This document shows, piece after piece, positions 50,010-61,623 of a stretch of DNA of 64,000 bases. The translations under genes and the position numbers were made by a program. Under the pieces are notes generated by a model. It worked only from the letters and a program-made list of their open reading frames with translations, was not told the DNA's origin and made no database searches. The DNA is from Flagellimonas beolgyonensis. GTDB lineage: Bacteria; Bacteroidota; Bacteroidia; Flavobacteriales; Flavobacteriaceae. The DNA is taken from positions 543,679-607,678 of the forward strand of contig NZ_RZMY01000006.1 in NCBI RefSeq assembly GCF_003992615.1, read 5' to 3'. Position 1 is the stretch's first letter; the number at the start of each line of letters is the position of its first letter.

Positions 50010-51878
50010 ATGAAAACTCTAAAAAAAATTGCGCGACTAGCTTTAGTCCTATTTCTTGTACCCTTTGTCTCATGTTCCGATGATGACGATAATCCAGCCC
50101 CACCGGAGGTGGAATTGAACATTGTGGCCACAGCCCAAGCGACCTCAAACTTGAGTACTTTGGTGAGTGCCCTGCAAAAAGCCGATGAAAGCGCCAACAA
50201 TGATTTGGTAGCTGCCCTAAGTGGTGAAGGCCCGTTTACCGTATTTGCACCAACCAATGAAGCCTTTAGTGATTTGTTGGCCCAATTGGATGGATTTGAT
50301 TCCTTGGATGATTTCAGCTCCCAGCAATTGCAGGATCTATTGGCCGTAATTTTGACCTATCACGTGGTGCCTGGAGCAGCGGTGCTTTCCACGGATCTAA
50401 GTGATGGACAGACCATTACCACTTTACAAGGTTCAACCCTTGAAGTTTCCACTACAGGTGGAGTATTTATTGGAGATGCCACTTCCGTTGACGCCAGGGT
50501 GATTACCCCAGACGTTGAAGCATCCAACGGTGTGGTACATATTATTGATAAAGTATTGCTTCCGCAAGCTATTTTGGATGAATTGGCCGATATTATTTTG
50601 GTACCCATCACCGATTTGGCCTTGGGCAATGAAAATTTGGAAAACCTAGTAGCTGCCCTTGTTGCCGCCAACGGAGATTTACCTACTGTTTTAAGGGGTG
50701 AAGGTCCTTTTACGGTGCTGGCCCCTACCGACGAAGCATTCGAAACCTTCTTGGGCGGTGCGCAGTTGAGTGATATTCCTGTAGATGTTTTGACCAATGT
50801 ACTTTTGAACCACGTAATCAGTGGCGAGGTTACTTCAACCGACTTGGCCGGTTTGGGTTCTGGATACACCAAAACTTTGGCCGTAGGAGCTGGTGACGAA
50901 AACGTAAGCCTATATTTCGATGCATCAGGGGATGTTATCTTTAATGGGGTGTCAACCGTACAAGTACCGGACGTAAAAGCATTGAATGGTATTGTACATG
51001 TGGTGAACGCTGTAATCGATATTCCAAATATTGTGGAGCATGCCGTTGCCAACCCAAACCTATCATCTTTGGTAGGCGCTTTGACCAGTGGAGGCAATAC
51101 CACTTTTACCGATCTTTTGTCCGATGAAAATGAAGATTTCACTGTGTTTGCACCCACCAATGATGCCTTCACAGCTTTCACCAATCCGAACAGCAATGAT
51201 TTGAATGCCATCTTGTCCAACCACGTGGTTGTAGGTGCCGCTGCATTTTCTTCTGGTTTGGAAAATTCATATGTAAACACGGCTGCCGAATTTGCAGCTG
51301 ATGAAAACTTAAGCCTATACATCAACACCGATGATGGGGTAACCTTAAATGGTACTAGTGATGTTGTTCTCGCTGATATTGTGGCATCGAATGGTGTAAT
51401 CCATGTGGTGGATGCCGTAATCGACTTGCCTACCGTGGTCACTTTTGCCGCAGCCGACCCGAACTTCTCTACATTGGTACAAGCCTTGACGGAGTTGACC
51501 CCTAGCGTAGACTTTGTTAGCGTGCTTTCCGCCCAAGGTGGCGCAGGCAGTGATCCGTTCACTGTTTTTGCACCGACCAATGCAGCATTTGATGCCTTGG
51601 CGAGCATCCCAGCTGAGGCTGACTTGATTCCGATCCTACAACACCATGTTGTTGCGGGTGCCAATGTGCGTTCTGGTGACCTATCCAATGGCGCCACAGC
51701 CAATACATTGGAGGGTGATGCCATCACCTTCACCTTGCCCGGAACCGGAGAAAATATTGCAGATATCACCGATGGTGCCGGAAATACGGGAATCGGTGTC
51801 ATTGCAGTGGATGTTCAGGCTATCAACGGTGTTATCCATGTTGTGGATACCGTATTGATTCCTGATACCACCAACTAA
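50010..51878 (+). CDS. Lipoprotein with four fasciclin (FAS1) domains
   Basis: A 622-residue surface or periplasmic lipoprotein. The signal ends in VPFVSC (Cys22) followed by DDDDNPAPP. Four FAS1 domains follow at about 35-165, 195-325, 335-465 and 480-620; each has an H1 motif (TVFAPTNEAF, TVLAPTDEAF, TVFAPTNDAF, TVFAPTNAAF) and an H2 region ending in GVIHVVD or GIVHVVN. FAS1 domains mediate adhesion to cells, matrix or carbohydrate. The four repeats are internally diverged, so it is not a recent duplication. It is a single gene with repeats in front and a strong terminator behind. Confidence 0.93.
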   Translation: MKTLKKIARLALVLFLVPFVSCSDDDDNPAPPEVELNIVATAQATSNLSTLVSALQKADESANNDLVAALSGEGPFTVFAPTNEAFSDLLAQLDGFDSLDDFSSQQLQDLLAVILTYHVVPGAAVLSTDLSDGQTITTLQGSTLEVSTTGGVFIGDATSVDARVITPDVEASNGVVHIIDKVLLPQAILDELADIILVPITDLALGNENLENLVAALVAANGDLPTVLRGEGPFTVLAPTDEAFETFLGGAQLSDIPVDVLTNVLLNHVISGEVTSTDLAGLGSGYTKTLAVGAGDENVSLYFDASGDVIFNGVSTVQVPDVKALNGIVHVVNAVIDIPNIVEHAVANPNLSSLVGALTSGGNTTFTDLLSDENEDFTVFAPTNDAFTAFTNPNSNDLNAILSNHVVVGAAAFSSGLENSYVNTAAEFAADENLSLYINTDDGVTLNGTSDVVLADIVASNGVIHVVDAVIDLPTVVTFAAADPNFSTLVQALTELTPSVDFVSVLSAQGGAGSDPFTVFAPTNAAFDALASIPAEADLIPILQHHVVAGANVRSGDLSNGATANTLEGDAITFTLPGTGENIADITDGAGNTGIGVIAVDVQAINGVIHVVDTVLIPDTTN

Positions 51879-51914
51879 TTCACAATCACAACTTACTAAT
51901 TGAAATGTGGAACG

Positions 51915-51949
51915 AAAGCCCCCTTGGCAGATTGCCATGGGGGCTTTTT
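51915..51949 (+). terminator. Rho-independent terminator after the fasciclin gene
   Basis: AAAGCCCCC-T-TGGCA and TGCCA-T-GGGGGCTTT form a long stem with a GAT loop, followed by T-run, 36 bp after the stop. Confidence 0.93.
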
Positions 51950-52100
51950 ATCGAACTTGAAATACCGTTCATCGATGACACATCAAAAGGGAGTTATTTT
52001 CACTACAAAAACCAATGGTTTGACAACTATTAATTTTTTTCGCAACCAACTTGATGCATCTTTGGAGTCCCAAATCTTTCCAAACTAAACCAACAAATGG

Positions 52101-52136
52101 AAAACTCCCCCAACATTCTTGAGGGAGTTTTTTTAT
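52101..52136. terminator. Bidirectional terminator between the fasciclin and DUF6515 genes
   Basis: AAAACTCCC and GGGAGTTTT flank a loop around CAACATTCTTGA, with T on the plus side and a shorter T-run on the minus side. It probably serves the DUF6515 gene converging from the right. The ~150 bp between the two terminators hold no gene I can support. Confidence 0.8.
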
Positions 52137-52154
52137 ACCCATACCCAACTTTCC

Positions 52155-52706
52155 TTAATTGTCCGGTTCGTCTTCCAGCACCTCAATGATTTCATAACCA
52201 TTTTCCACTTCCTTGTAAACGGCTTGGTTCAATTCATGCATGGTCACACCATCAAAGTCAATTTCTTCTGCATCTTCGGGCAAATTCGCGACAACAGCAC
52301 CCACAGGTGGTTTGGCCACCTCATATTCTCCATTGCTTTCCTGATAAAAGACCCCATCGGCATAATGGTAGCGCAATCCCCTAACTGTTAGCGCAATAGC
52401 GGCTGCAGGAAGTGTGCGCAAACGGAAGCCCCTAGGTGGAAAAGCGCGAACATATACCCCTTTACGTTGTACAAAATACATGCCCCGCACAGGATAATAA
52501 GTTACATTTCGGAAAACCAAGGGTCGGGTATTGTCCGGCAATCGTCTCAACGTTCTGCGGACGACCCTACGGTTATGACGGCGAACCTTTCTTCGTACCA
52601 CACGTCGTTCTTGTCCTGTCCTTCGGGCTACTTGAGCCTCCACATGGTCAGTAATACCAATTGCCAAAAAGGTAAACAGCAAAAGCACCCATTTTAGATT
52701 TTTCAT
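52155..52706 (-). CDS. DUF6515-like exported protein with Arg-rich N-terminus
   Basis: A 183-residue protein with a signal peptide (MKNLKWVLLLFTFLAIGITD, cleavage near VEA). Residues 27-58 are extremely arginine-rich (RRTGQERRVVRRKVRRHNRR), then a beta-rich domain contains FRNVTYYPVRGMYFVQRKGVYV and YHYADGVFYQESNGEYEVAKP. That second part matches the DUF6515 family, in which a short motif (Y-x-G-x-Y/F) repeats. The function is unknown; the basic stretch may bind polyanions such as lipopolysaccharide or polysaccharide (inference). Confidence 0.78.
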   Translation of the reverse strand: MKNLKWVLLLFTFLAIGITDHVEAQVARRTGQERRVVRRKVRRHNRRVVRRTLRRLPDNTRPLVFRNVTYYPVRGMYFVQRKGVYVRAFPPRGFRLRTLPAAAIALTVRGLRYHYADGVFYQESNGEYEVAKPPVGAVVANLPEDAEEIDFDGVTMHELNQAVYKEVENGYEIIEVLEDEPDN

Positions 52707-52787
52707 ATGCTTGAATTAATGGTTACAACGCTAAGACCTCCCTTTTTTGGAAAGGTTTAACCAGCTACCAAAAATTAAAGCAAAATT

Positions 52788-54659
52788 TTATCTTTTCCCG
52801 GTGTTTTTTTGTTGTTCGGCCTGTTCCATCATCTCACGCATCTTGCGCTGGAAACGGTTCTCCTTTTTAGGCTTCTTCTTGTTCTCTTGGATCTGTGCGT
52901 GGATTTTTTCCTCATCCAAAATGTAGTTTTTGATTGCCAACATGATGAAGATGGTAATCAAGTTGGAAATGAAGTAGTACAAACTCAATCCACTCGCATA
53001 GTTATTGAAGAAGAACAACATCATGATCGGCGACAGGTACATGATGAACTTCATATTGGGCATACCGGGCTGTTGTTGCATCTGCATGCTCTGGCCTGTG
53101 GTCATCTGCATGTAGAAGAAAATGGCCACCGATGCCAAAATTGGGAACAAGCTCACGTGGTCCCCATAAAACGGAATGGTGAACGGCAACTCAAAAATGG
53201 TATCGTAAGAAGACAAATCTTCTGCCCACAAAAAAGATTTTTGCCGTAGTGCGAACGATGTGGGAAAGAACATGAACAGCGCATAGAAAATGGGCAACTG
53301 CATCAACGCCGGTACACACCCACTCATGGGGCTCACGCCTGCTTTGTTGTACACTTTCATGGTCTCCTGTTGCTTTTTCATGGCATTGTCCTTGTACTTC
53401 TCGTTGATCTCGGAAATCTCCGGTTTCAATACCTTCATCTTGGCTTGGGAGAGGTACGATTTATAGGTGACCGGCGACAAGGCCAAACGCACCAAAATGG
53501 TCATTACGATAATGGCGATACCAAAAGGCAGAAACGAGCTCAAGAAGCTATAAAATGGTGTAAATGCATAGCGGTTTATCCATCCAAAAATGCCCCATCC
53601 GAAGGGAATGGAATCGGCCAATCCCAATTCCTTGTAATCATCCAAAATCTTTACATCTGTCGGACCATAATACCAGTACATGTTCTGTGAAATCTCACCT
53701 CCTTGCAACTTCAACGGTGCTTTGGTACTGTATTCCTTGGTAAACAGAATATCTTTGCTTTCTTCTTCCACCAAATTTTTGGAACTCAGTTGGGCTGATT
53801 CAAAATGATCATCGGTTGCCAAAATGGTGCTAAAGAAGTGCTGTCGGTAGGACAACCATTTGATGTCGGACTCCGTTTCCTCATCCAACTCACTGGATTC
53901 GGAAAGTTTACTGATGTTGCCATCTTCGTGATTGTAGGTCAATCGGGTGTAGCGATTTTCATACTGCACACTTTTACCATGGCGTATTGCTTTCAAATCC
54001 CAATCCAAGGTAACCGGTTTACTGCTATTGATGATACCGCTCAATCCTTGTGAACGTACCGTAAAATTGACCAGGTAGTCGTTGGGTTTGGTTTCATAGC
54101 GATATTCCAAAAATTGATTCTCGCCCACTTTGGCTTTCATGGAAAGCACGTGGTTATCCCCACTGTTGGATAAACTGGGCTCAAAATACAAATCGGCCGT
54201 ATTTAAGGTCCTATTGTCAGAAGTGGTAAAGTTCAGTGCGAAATTGGCATTTCCATCCTTCACCAAATACACAGGAATTGAATCGTAGGTCACAAAGTTT
54301 TTCATCTTCGCCTCTACAATTTGGCCCCCTTTGTTGGCCACTTCAAGCAACAACACCTCATTTTCCAAGGTAGTGGTACCATCTGTAGCTTGGGTAAACC
54401 CAAAAGCGCCTACGGTACTTTTATACTGGGCCACCGCTGTGGAATCGTTCAGGTTTAAGGATGCTTCTTCTTTAATTGGCGTTACTTTGGTCGCTTCCTC
54501 TTCAGTTTTTTTATTTGCGGCCTCCACCTGTTCCTGCTCAGCTTTTTGTGCCTCCAACTCTTCCGGGGTGGGCTGATTTTGGTAAAACATAAAAATGAGT
54601 ATCCCAAAAATCAGTACAAATCCAATAATGGAATTGATATCCAGCTTCTTTTCTTCCAT
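52788..54659 (-). CDS. yidC: Membrane protein insertase YidC
   Basis: YidC inserts and folds inner-membrane proteins, alone or with SecYEG. The 623-residue protein has an N-terminal membrane helix (about 10-26), a Glu/Lys linker, the large periplasmic P1 domain (about 80-350), and the Oxa1/YidC core (about 370-590) with five helices including GCVPALMQLPIFYALFMFFP. The basic C-terminal tail (ENRFQRKMREMMEQAEQQKN) is typical. Length fits Bacteroidota YidC. It follows pyrG by 57 bp. Confidence 0.97.
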   Translation of the reverse strand: MEEKKLDINSIIGFVLIFGILIFMFYQNQPTPEELEAQKAEQEQVEAANKKTEEEATKVTPIKEEASLNLNDSTAVAQYKSTVGAFGFTQATDGTTTLENEVLLLEVANKGGQIVEAKMKNFVTYDSIPVYLVKDGNANFALNFTTSDNRTLNTADLYFEPSLSNSGDNHVLSMKAKVGENQFLEYRYETKPNDYLVNFTVRSQGLSGIINSSKPVTLDWDLKAIRHGKSVQYENRYTRLTYNHEDGNISKLSESSELDEETESDIKWLSYRQHFFSTILATDDHFESAQLSSKNLVEEESKDILFTKEYSTKAPLKLQGGEISQNMYWYYGPTDVKILDDYKELGLADSIPFGWGIFGWINRYAFTPFYSFLSSFLPFGIAIIVMTILVRLALSPVTYKSYLSQAKMKVLKPEISEINEKYKDNAMKKQQETMKVYNKAGVSPMSGCVPALMQLPIFYALFMFFPTSFALRQKSFLWAEDLSSYDTIFELPFTIPFYGDHVSLFPILASVAIFFYMQMTTGQSMQMQQQPGMPNMKFIMYLSPIMMLFFFNNYASGLSLYYFISNLITIFIMLAIKNYILDEEKIHAQIQENKKKPKKENRFQRKMREMMEQAEQQKNTGKR

Positions 54660-54692
54660 GAAAATTATTTAGTAGTACGGTAAATCAGTTGG

Positions 54693-56643
<1,951 letters not shown>

Positions 56644-56686
56644 TTGTAGGCCCAAAGTACTATCTTTCAGATAACAAATCCGAACA

Positions 56687-57550
56687 ATGAGACGTAGAAA
56701 TTTTATCGCCACGGCAGCCATGGGAACCGCTGGACTAACCGCAGCATCCGCCATGACCGCTAAAGAAGGGCAGGCCAAAGAGTTTAAATTGAAAAATAAT
56801 ATCAACCACAGCGTGTGCCAATGGTGCTTTTCCGATATTCCGCTTGAAGATTTTTTGAAGACCCTGAACGAACTGGGTATCAAGGCCATTGATCTGATCG
56901 GCCCGAAAGATTGGCCACTCCTTAAAAAATATGATATCCATTGTTCCATGTGCAATGGGGCCGAAATTAGTTTGACAGAAGGCTGGAACGACCCCAAATA
57001 CCACGAACAACTCATAAAAAACTACACGGAAATGATTCCCAAGGTGGCCGAGGCCGGTTATACCAACCTCATCTGTTTTAGTGGAAACCGCAGGGGCATG
57101 AACGATTATGTAGGACTGCAAAATTGCGTGGATGGGCTTTCACAGATCATACCCTTGGCCGAAAAACATGGTGTAGTGATCCAAATGGAGCTTTTTAACC
57201 AAGTGAACCACCCCGATTATATGTGCGATAACAGTTTATGGGGCGTGGAGCTCTGTAAACATTTGGGCAGTGACAATTTTAAGTTGTTGTTCGACATCTA
57301 CCATATGCAAATCCAAGAAGGGGACATTATCCGAAGTATTCGAAACTACCACCCGTATTTTGGGCATTACCATACGGCAGGAGTGCCCGGCAGAAATGAA
57401 ATCGATGAGACCCAAGAGCTGTACTATCCGGCCATTATCCGTGCCATTCATGAAACCGGCTTTAAAGGCTACGTGGCCCAGGAGTTCATCGTGACATGGG
57501 AGGACAAAATTGCGGCATTGAAAGATGCTTTTTTACGTTGTGATGTGTGA
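56687..57550 (+). CDS. Hydroxypyruvate isomerase-like TIM-barrel protein, Tat-exported
   Basis: A 287-residue xylose-isomerase-like TIM barrel. It starts MRRRNFIATAAMGTAGLTAA, a twin-arginine signal. The body resembles hydroxypyruvate isomerase (Hyi): GIKAIDLIGPKDWPLLKKYD, GYTNLICFSGNRRGM, VIQMELFNQVNHPDY, LLFDIYHMQIQEGDI, GHYHTAGVPGRNEIDE. Metal ligands of the Hyi type (Glu in QMELFN, Asp in FDIYH, Glu near the end in AQEF) are present. The true substrate is unknown. Tat export suggests folding with its metal before transport. It is 42 bp upstream of a second such gene. Confidence 0.87.
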   Translation: MRRRNFIATAAMGTAGLTAASAMTAKEGQAKEFKLKNNINHSVCQWCFSDIPLEDFLKTLNELGIKAIDLIGPKDWPLLKKYDIHCSMCNGAEISLTEGWNDPKYHEQLIKNYTEMIPKVAEAGYTNLICFSGNRRGMNDYVGLQNCVDGLSQIIPLAEKHGVVIQMELFNQVNHPDYMCDNSLWGVELCKHLGSDNFKLLFDIYHMQIQEGDIIRSIRNYHPYFGHYHTAGVPGRNEIDETQELYYPAIIRAIHETGFKGYVAQEFIVTWEDKIAALKDAFLRCDV

Positions 57551-57592
57551 CATCGCAACACATAAACCAAACCAACCAAACAAACACCCATA

Positions 57593-58552
57593 ATGAAAAG
57601 ACGTCAATTTTTGCAAAGTACCGCGCTGGCTTCCAGTGCCACCATGATGATGGGCCTGGGCGCATGCTCCTCCCCATCCAAAAAAACACTCTCCAGCATC
57701 GGGATCCAATTGTTCTCCTTACCCAAACTATTGGAAAATGATTTGGAAGGCTCCTTGGCCCTTCTGCACCAAATGGGCTACAAAGAAATCGAAATATATG
57801 GCCCCTATCCCTTTAGCTCGACCGCCGCTTGGGACCGATGGAACCAAGTGGTGCCCAGTATCGGGTTTTCGGGCAGTGGCTTTTTTGGTAAGACCGCCGA
57901 GGAATTTAAAGCCTTGTTGGATACCTACGAACTGAAAGCGACTTCGGGACATATCGATTTGGTGACCTTGGAAACCGATATGCCAGCCGTTGGGAAAGCG
58001 GTCCGCACCCTTGGATTGGATTGTTTTGGTATTTCGGCCATTCCCGATGAACTTCGGAAATCACTGGACGATTATAAACATATGGCCGACCGTTTCAACA
58101 AAATTGGAGCTAACGCCAAAAAAGAAGGATTCAAGTTTATCTACCATAACCATGGCTACGGTCTCCACGAAATGGAGGGACAAATTCCTTTGAACATTAT
58201 CCTGGAAAATACCGACCCAGAACTGGTCTTTTTTGAAATGGACATTTATTGGACCATGGCAGGCGGCATGGACCCAGTGGAACTTTTGAAAGCCAACCCC
58301 GGCCGCTACATTGCCCTGCATTTGAAGGACATGAAGGAAATCACCTATTTTGAAGGGGATGGTGGCACGGCCGACCAATGGATCGCCTTGTGGCCGCAAA
58401 TGACCACGTTGGGCAAAGGTGCCATGGATATTCCGGGCATTATCGACCAAGGCCAAAAGTCGGGGGTGAAACACTTTTTTGTGGAGCAAGATTTGGTGGA
58501 AAATCCCAGGGTCGCGTTAAAGCAGAGCATTGATTACCTGAGAACAATCTAA
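57593..58552 (+). CDS. Sugar phosphate isomerase/epimerase-like TIM-barrel protein, exported
   Basis: A 319-residue TIM-barrel protein with MKRRQFLQSTALASSATMMM, a Tat-like signal ending in a possible lipobox (GLGACSS, Cys25). Family signatures are GIQLFSLPKLLENDLEGSL, the YKEIEIYGPYP region, FIYHNHGYGLHEMEG, FFEMDIYWTMAGGMDP and ALHLKDMKEITYFEGDGG. The usual metal residues (His/Glu/Asp) can be followed. Such lipid-anchored relatives are abundant in Bacteroidota, often with oxidoreductases acting on 3-keto sugars; none is adjacent here. It overlaps the convergent DUF922 gene by 4 bp. Confidence 0.85.
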   Translation: MKRRQFLQSTALASSATMMMGLGACSSPSKKTLSSIGIQLFSLPKLLENDLEGSLALLHQMGYKEIEIYGPYPFSSTAAWDRWNQVVPSIGFSGSGFFGKTAEEFKALLDTYELKATSGHIDLVTLETDMPAVGKAVRTLGLDCFGISAIPDELRKSLDDYKHMADRFNKIGANAKKEGFKFIYHNHGYGLHEMEGQIPLNIILENTDPELVFFEMDIYWTMAGGMDPVELLKANPGRYIALHLKDMKEITYFEGDGGTADQWIALWPQMTTLGKGAMDIPGIIDQGQKSGVKHFFVEQDLVENPRVALKQSIDYLRTI

Positions 58553-59082
58553 CTCTGTGCCTTCATGGCCTCGGCTATTTTCCGGTTCCATTCCTGTTGC
58601 TTTTCCAAGTTTCGGGAAAAATTGGTCTCCCAATCGTACTGGTCTTGAAAATCCTGAAGCTCTTGTAGAATCTCTTGGTAAATTTCACGTACTTCCTCCT
58701 TCACATTGTCCGAAAAAGAGGTGCGGCGCAATCGGTCGCGCATTTTGCGGGCAAACAGTTCGGAGATATCAAAATGCAGCTGTTCGTGTGCCAAGGTATT
58801 TTCGGTACATACTTGGGGCTTGTACCAAGACTCGTTTGGATAAAAATAGGCGTTGACCTCAAAATCCAATTTTACTTCGTGGTGCAATAGGTTGGCCGTG
58901 TAGGAGTAACTGATGCCACTGGCCGTTGTGGCGGCTGGTACCGCAGCGGGTGGTATTTTCCCCTTAAAATCGGACCACGAAAGTTTGTATTCTTTATCCC
59001 ATGGGATGCTTTCCTCGATTTCTTGGGCCACTCCGGTAAAAGCGAGTATTAAAAAACATCCTATGGCAATTATCTTACCCAA
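58549..59082 (-). CDS. DUF922 family exported putative Zn-protease
   Basis: A 177-residue protein with a signal peptide (MGKIIAIGCFLILAFTGVAQ). DUF922 features are PWDKEYKLSWSDFKGKIPP and the zinc-peptidase-like HEQLHFDISE (an HExxH), followed by a long Glu-rich helix with conserved basic residues. The family is annotated as a predicted secreted zinc-dependent protease; no substrate is known. Its first 13 bp overlap the end of the osmC-like gene, so it belongs to that operon. Confidence 0.85.
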   Translation of the reverse strand: MGKIIAIGCFLILAFTGVAQEIEESIPWDKEYKLSWSDFKGKIPPAAVPAATTASGISYSYTANLLHHEVKLDFEVNAYFYPNESWYKPQVCTENTLAHEQLHFDISELFARKMRDRLRRTSFSDNVKEEVREIYQEILQELQDFQDQYDWETNFSRNLEKQQEWNRKIAEAMKAQS

Positions 59083-59474
59083 TGAAAATCGATTACGCGT
59101 TCAATGTCGGGGTGCAAGCTGTAGTTCACTGGACAGGTATTTGCCGTATGCACCAAAATTTTGCGCTGTTTTTCAGAAAGAGATGCTGGCATTTCCAATT
59201 TGATCTCGATCTTGGAAATCCGTCTGGGGTCGGCTGCCATGTGTTTGGTCACCTCAGCTGTAGATCCCGTCAAATCCACCTCCATGTCCCGCGCTTTAAT
59301 GCCCATCATGGTCATCATGCAATTGGCCAACCCGGTTGCCACGGTATCGGTAGGTGAAAATGCTTCACCCTTACCATTGTTATCGACCGGTGCATCGGTT
59401 ATGTACTCGCTACCGGACCGAACATGGACACAGGTAGTTCGAAGGTTTCCGTTATAGGTTACTTTTGAAGTCAT
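59070..59474 (-). CDS. OsmC family protein
   Basis: A 134-residue OsmC/Ohr-type protein. The two redox cysteines are Cys52 in GLANCMMTMM and Cys114 in ANTCPVNYSL, at the usual spacing. OsmC/Ohr enzymes reduce organic hydroperoxides using dihydrolipoyl thiols, which fits the cytoplasmic lipoyl machinery (lpdA lies elsewhere in this window), although reductant and substrate are not shown. Its start overlaps the end of the LysM/binding-protein gene by 23 bp, and its end overlaps DUF922. Confidence 0.9.
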   Translation of the reverse strand: MTSKVTYNGNLRTTCVHVRSGSEYITDAPVDNNGKGEAFSPTDTVATGLANCMMTMMGIKARDMEVDLTGSTAEVTKHMAADPRRISKIEIKLEMPASLSEKQRKILVHTANTCPVNYSLHPDIERVIDFHWVR

Positions 59475-61623
59475 CGGCTTTCACTTCTTTGATTCGCAAA
59501 TCTTCATACCCCATGAGGTAACAGGCTCTATTGAAATACCCAGAGGTCCAATCGTTGAAATAATCAAAACTGTTTCCGGTATACTCTGTCAAGCCAACAA
59601 TTTTTGAGGTTTCGAACAAATTGTTCTTATGGGCCAGTTTCAGTAACACATCGAAGGTAACGTCAAATCCTCGAATGGCAAACCGATCCGGCTCAAGTCC
59701 ATTGAACCGTTTTCTGTACGCCTTGGTAAAGGCATCCTCACCCGCTTCCCTATAAAAAGAGGGATAGGTAAACTTCAAATTGGACAAATGCGTTTTGGAT
59801 ACCGCCTCGTCCTCGAAGGCACTGTTGTAGTTGGTGGTAAACATGCGCACCTTTATTTTTTTCTCACCTTCAGCATCCATCTTGGCCGTATTCGCGGAAT
59901 TCAAAATAGAGGTAACACTGGCCACCATATTGGGTTGGTCTGTTTCCAAAAACACCCAGTTTTCCCTATCCTCGGAAAGTTTTACGAGAAATTGATCCAA
60001 ATGGAGGGATTTGTTGTCGATAAGCCTGGCCATCTGGGCCGCAGGAAATTTGCTTAAAATGGAATCGTGTGCCACTTGGTGGGTCGAATCCGCTACGATG
60101 ATGATGTTTTCATTGGTATGGACCTTCGCCATAAAGTCCAACATTTTTTGACGGAGTACCGCATCCCTAGGCACTGAAAAGAACACATTGCCATGGCTCA
60201 ATTTACTCTCGGAAGCAATCGGGGCGATAACAGGAATGTTCTTTGTGGCAGCTTGTACAGCGACCTCATCCAGAGCATTGGTAGCAATGGGACCGATAAT
60301 GGCACTGACACCGGCAAGATTATCCCGGAACAAGATTTCCTTCACTTTTACCGGGTTCAGCTCCGTGTCATAGGTTTTCACATCTACGGAGACCCCTAAT
60401 TTTTTAATGGAATCCAAGGCGACCAAAGCTCCTGTATAGAACCCAAGACTCACAGTAAGATCACGACGGGTTCTGATCATGTTCTCTGCTTTTTCCCTAT
60501 CGTTCACATCGACCCGATCTAAACGGAATGGGAGCATAAATACCAATTTGGGTCGGTTGGCCACATCAATGCTATCGATCAAATTGACCTTATCCAACAC
60601 CAAGGCGTTCTTTACTTCCAAACCTTCCGCTTTTTCCTTTGGTAATTTTAGTACCATACCGGCTTTTAGGCCATTTTCGAGATCGGGGTTCAATCGGAAC
60701 AGTTCCTCTCTGGATATTTTCAGGTTTTGCGTAATTCTGAAGATATTTTGTTTGGGTTTTACTTCATAGAAAATGTAGTTCTCGGTATTTACCACACCCG
60801 ACATATCTTTCTTTTTGGGCAACCGGATGACCATTCCCTCCTTGAGTCCGCCTTCTTTCATGATCTCGGGGTTCAAGCGCACAATGGAATCGGAAGGAAT
60901 ACCATATTCCTTGCCCAAGCTGTACAATGTCATTTTTGGTGGCACAGTATACGAATTGAACAGTTCCACCTTTTGTTCCTTTAAACTGTCCCCTTTCGGA
61001 CGGGGCAGCTTCAACTCTTGGCCAGCGGCCAAGTAATCAGAGTTTTTGACCAATTCCGGGTTCAAGACCAAAAGGCTGTCCACCGTAATGCCATATTTGT
61101 GGGCAATGGACCAACGGGTTTCTTTGGGCTGGACCACATAGGTTTCAAAATCGAGCTCTTTGTCCTCATTGGGATCCACCGCTGGAAATTTCGGAATCTG
61201 CAGTACCATACCTTTTTTCAAAGGTTCGGAATAGAGTTCCCGATTGTAGCGTTTCAATTGCTCTTCGGTGATCTTATATTTTTGGGTGAGACCGAACAAG
61301 GTTTCCTTTTTGCGCACCCGATGTCTTGAAAAGCCGATGGGCTTTATTTCTTCCTGTTCGACTTTTTCTTCTTTCTTCGGTGCTGGAACATTGCCCTTCA
61401 ATGGAATGACCAAGATGGTGTTCACCTTTACATCGGCGGCACTTTTGATCTCTTTGTTGGCCTGAAGGATGGAATATGGGGTAACCCGATATTGCTGGGA
61501 AATACTCTGTAGTGTTTCCCCTTCCTTAACGGCATGCGTGGCATAGTTCTGTGCGGATACTGGCAATGCGACCAAAAACAAGACCGCAAAAACCAGCTGT
61601 AAAATAATTTTTTTCATTCCCAT
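59452..61623 (-). CDS. Five-LysM protein fused to a type I periplasmic-binding domain
   Basis: A 723-residue exported protein (signal [20 protein letters not shown]). Five LysM domains follow at about 28-75, 97-146, 160-210, 222-272 and 283-332, each with the pattern [20 protein letters not shown] to LQIP or LKLP. Residues 355-715 form an LivJ/LpoA-like type I periplasmic-binding fold ([49 protein letters not shown]). LysM binds peptidoglycan, and the LpoA-like part suggests a regulator or scaffold of cell-wall synthases, not a transporter. It overlaps guaA by 10 bp and the osmC-like gene by 23 bp. Confidence 0.88.
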   Translation of the reverse strand: MGMKKIILQLVFAVLFLVALPVSAQNYATHAVKEGETLQSISQQYRVTPYSILQANKEIKSAADVKVNTILVIPLKGNVPAPKKEEKVEQEEIKPIGFSRHRVRKKETLFGLTQKYKITEEQLKRYNRELYSEPLKKGMVLQIPKFPAVDPNEDKELDFETYVVQPKETRWSIAHKYGITVDSLLVLNPELVKNSDYLAAGQELKLPRPKGDSLKEQKVELFNSYTVPPKMTLYSLGKEYGIPSDSIVRLNPEIMKEGGLKEGMVIRLPKKKDMSGVVNTENYIFYEVKPKQNIFRITQNLKISREELFRLNPDLENGLKAGMVLKLPKEKAEGLEVKNALVLDKVNLIDSIDVANRPKLVFMLPFRLDRVDVNDREKAENMIRTRRDLTVSLGFYTGALVALDSIKKLGVSVDVKTYDTELNPVKVKEILFRDNLAGVSAIIGPIATNALDEVAVQAATKNIPVIAPIASESKLSHGNVFFSVPRDAVLRQKMLDFMAKVHTNENIIIVADSTHQVAHDSILSKFPAAQMARLIDNKSLHLDQFLVKLSEDRENWVFLETDQPNMVASVTSILNSANTAKMDAEGEKKIKVRMFTTNYNSAFEDEAVSKTHLSNLKFTYPSFYREAGEDAFTKAYRKRFNGLEPDRFAIRGFDVTFDVLLKLAHKNNLFETSKIVGLTEYTGNSFDYFNDWTSGYFNRACYLMGYEDLRIKEVKADDFKSNL

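Noticed and set aside
50360..51802. Open frame of 480 codons on the minus strand, opposite the fasciclin gene
   Set aside because: It is an antisense shadow of a repetitive, biased coding sequence. It has no domain, no start context, and the plus-strand FAS1 protein is unmistakable.
51950..52100. Possible 37-codon peptide between two terminators
   Set aside because: It has no hydrophobic or conserved feature and no promoter, and is too short to support from composition.
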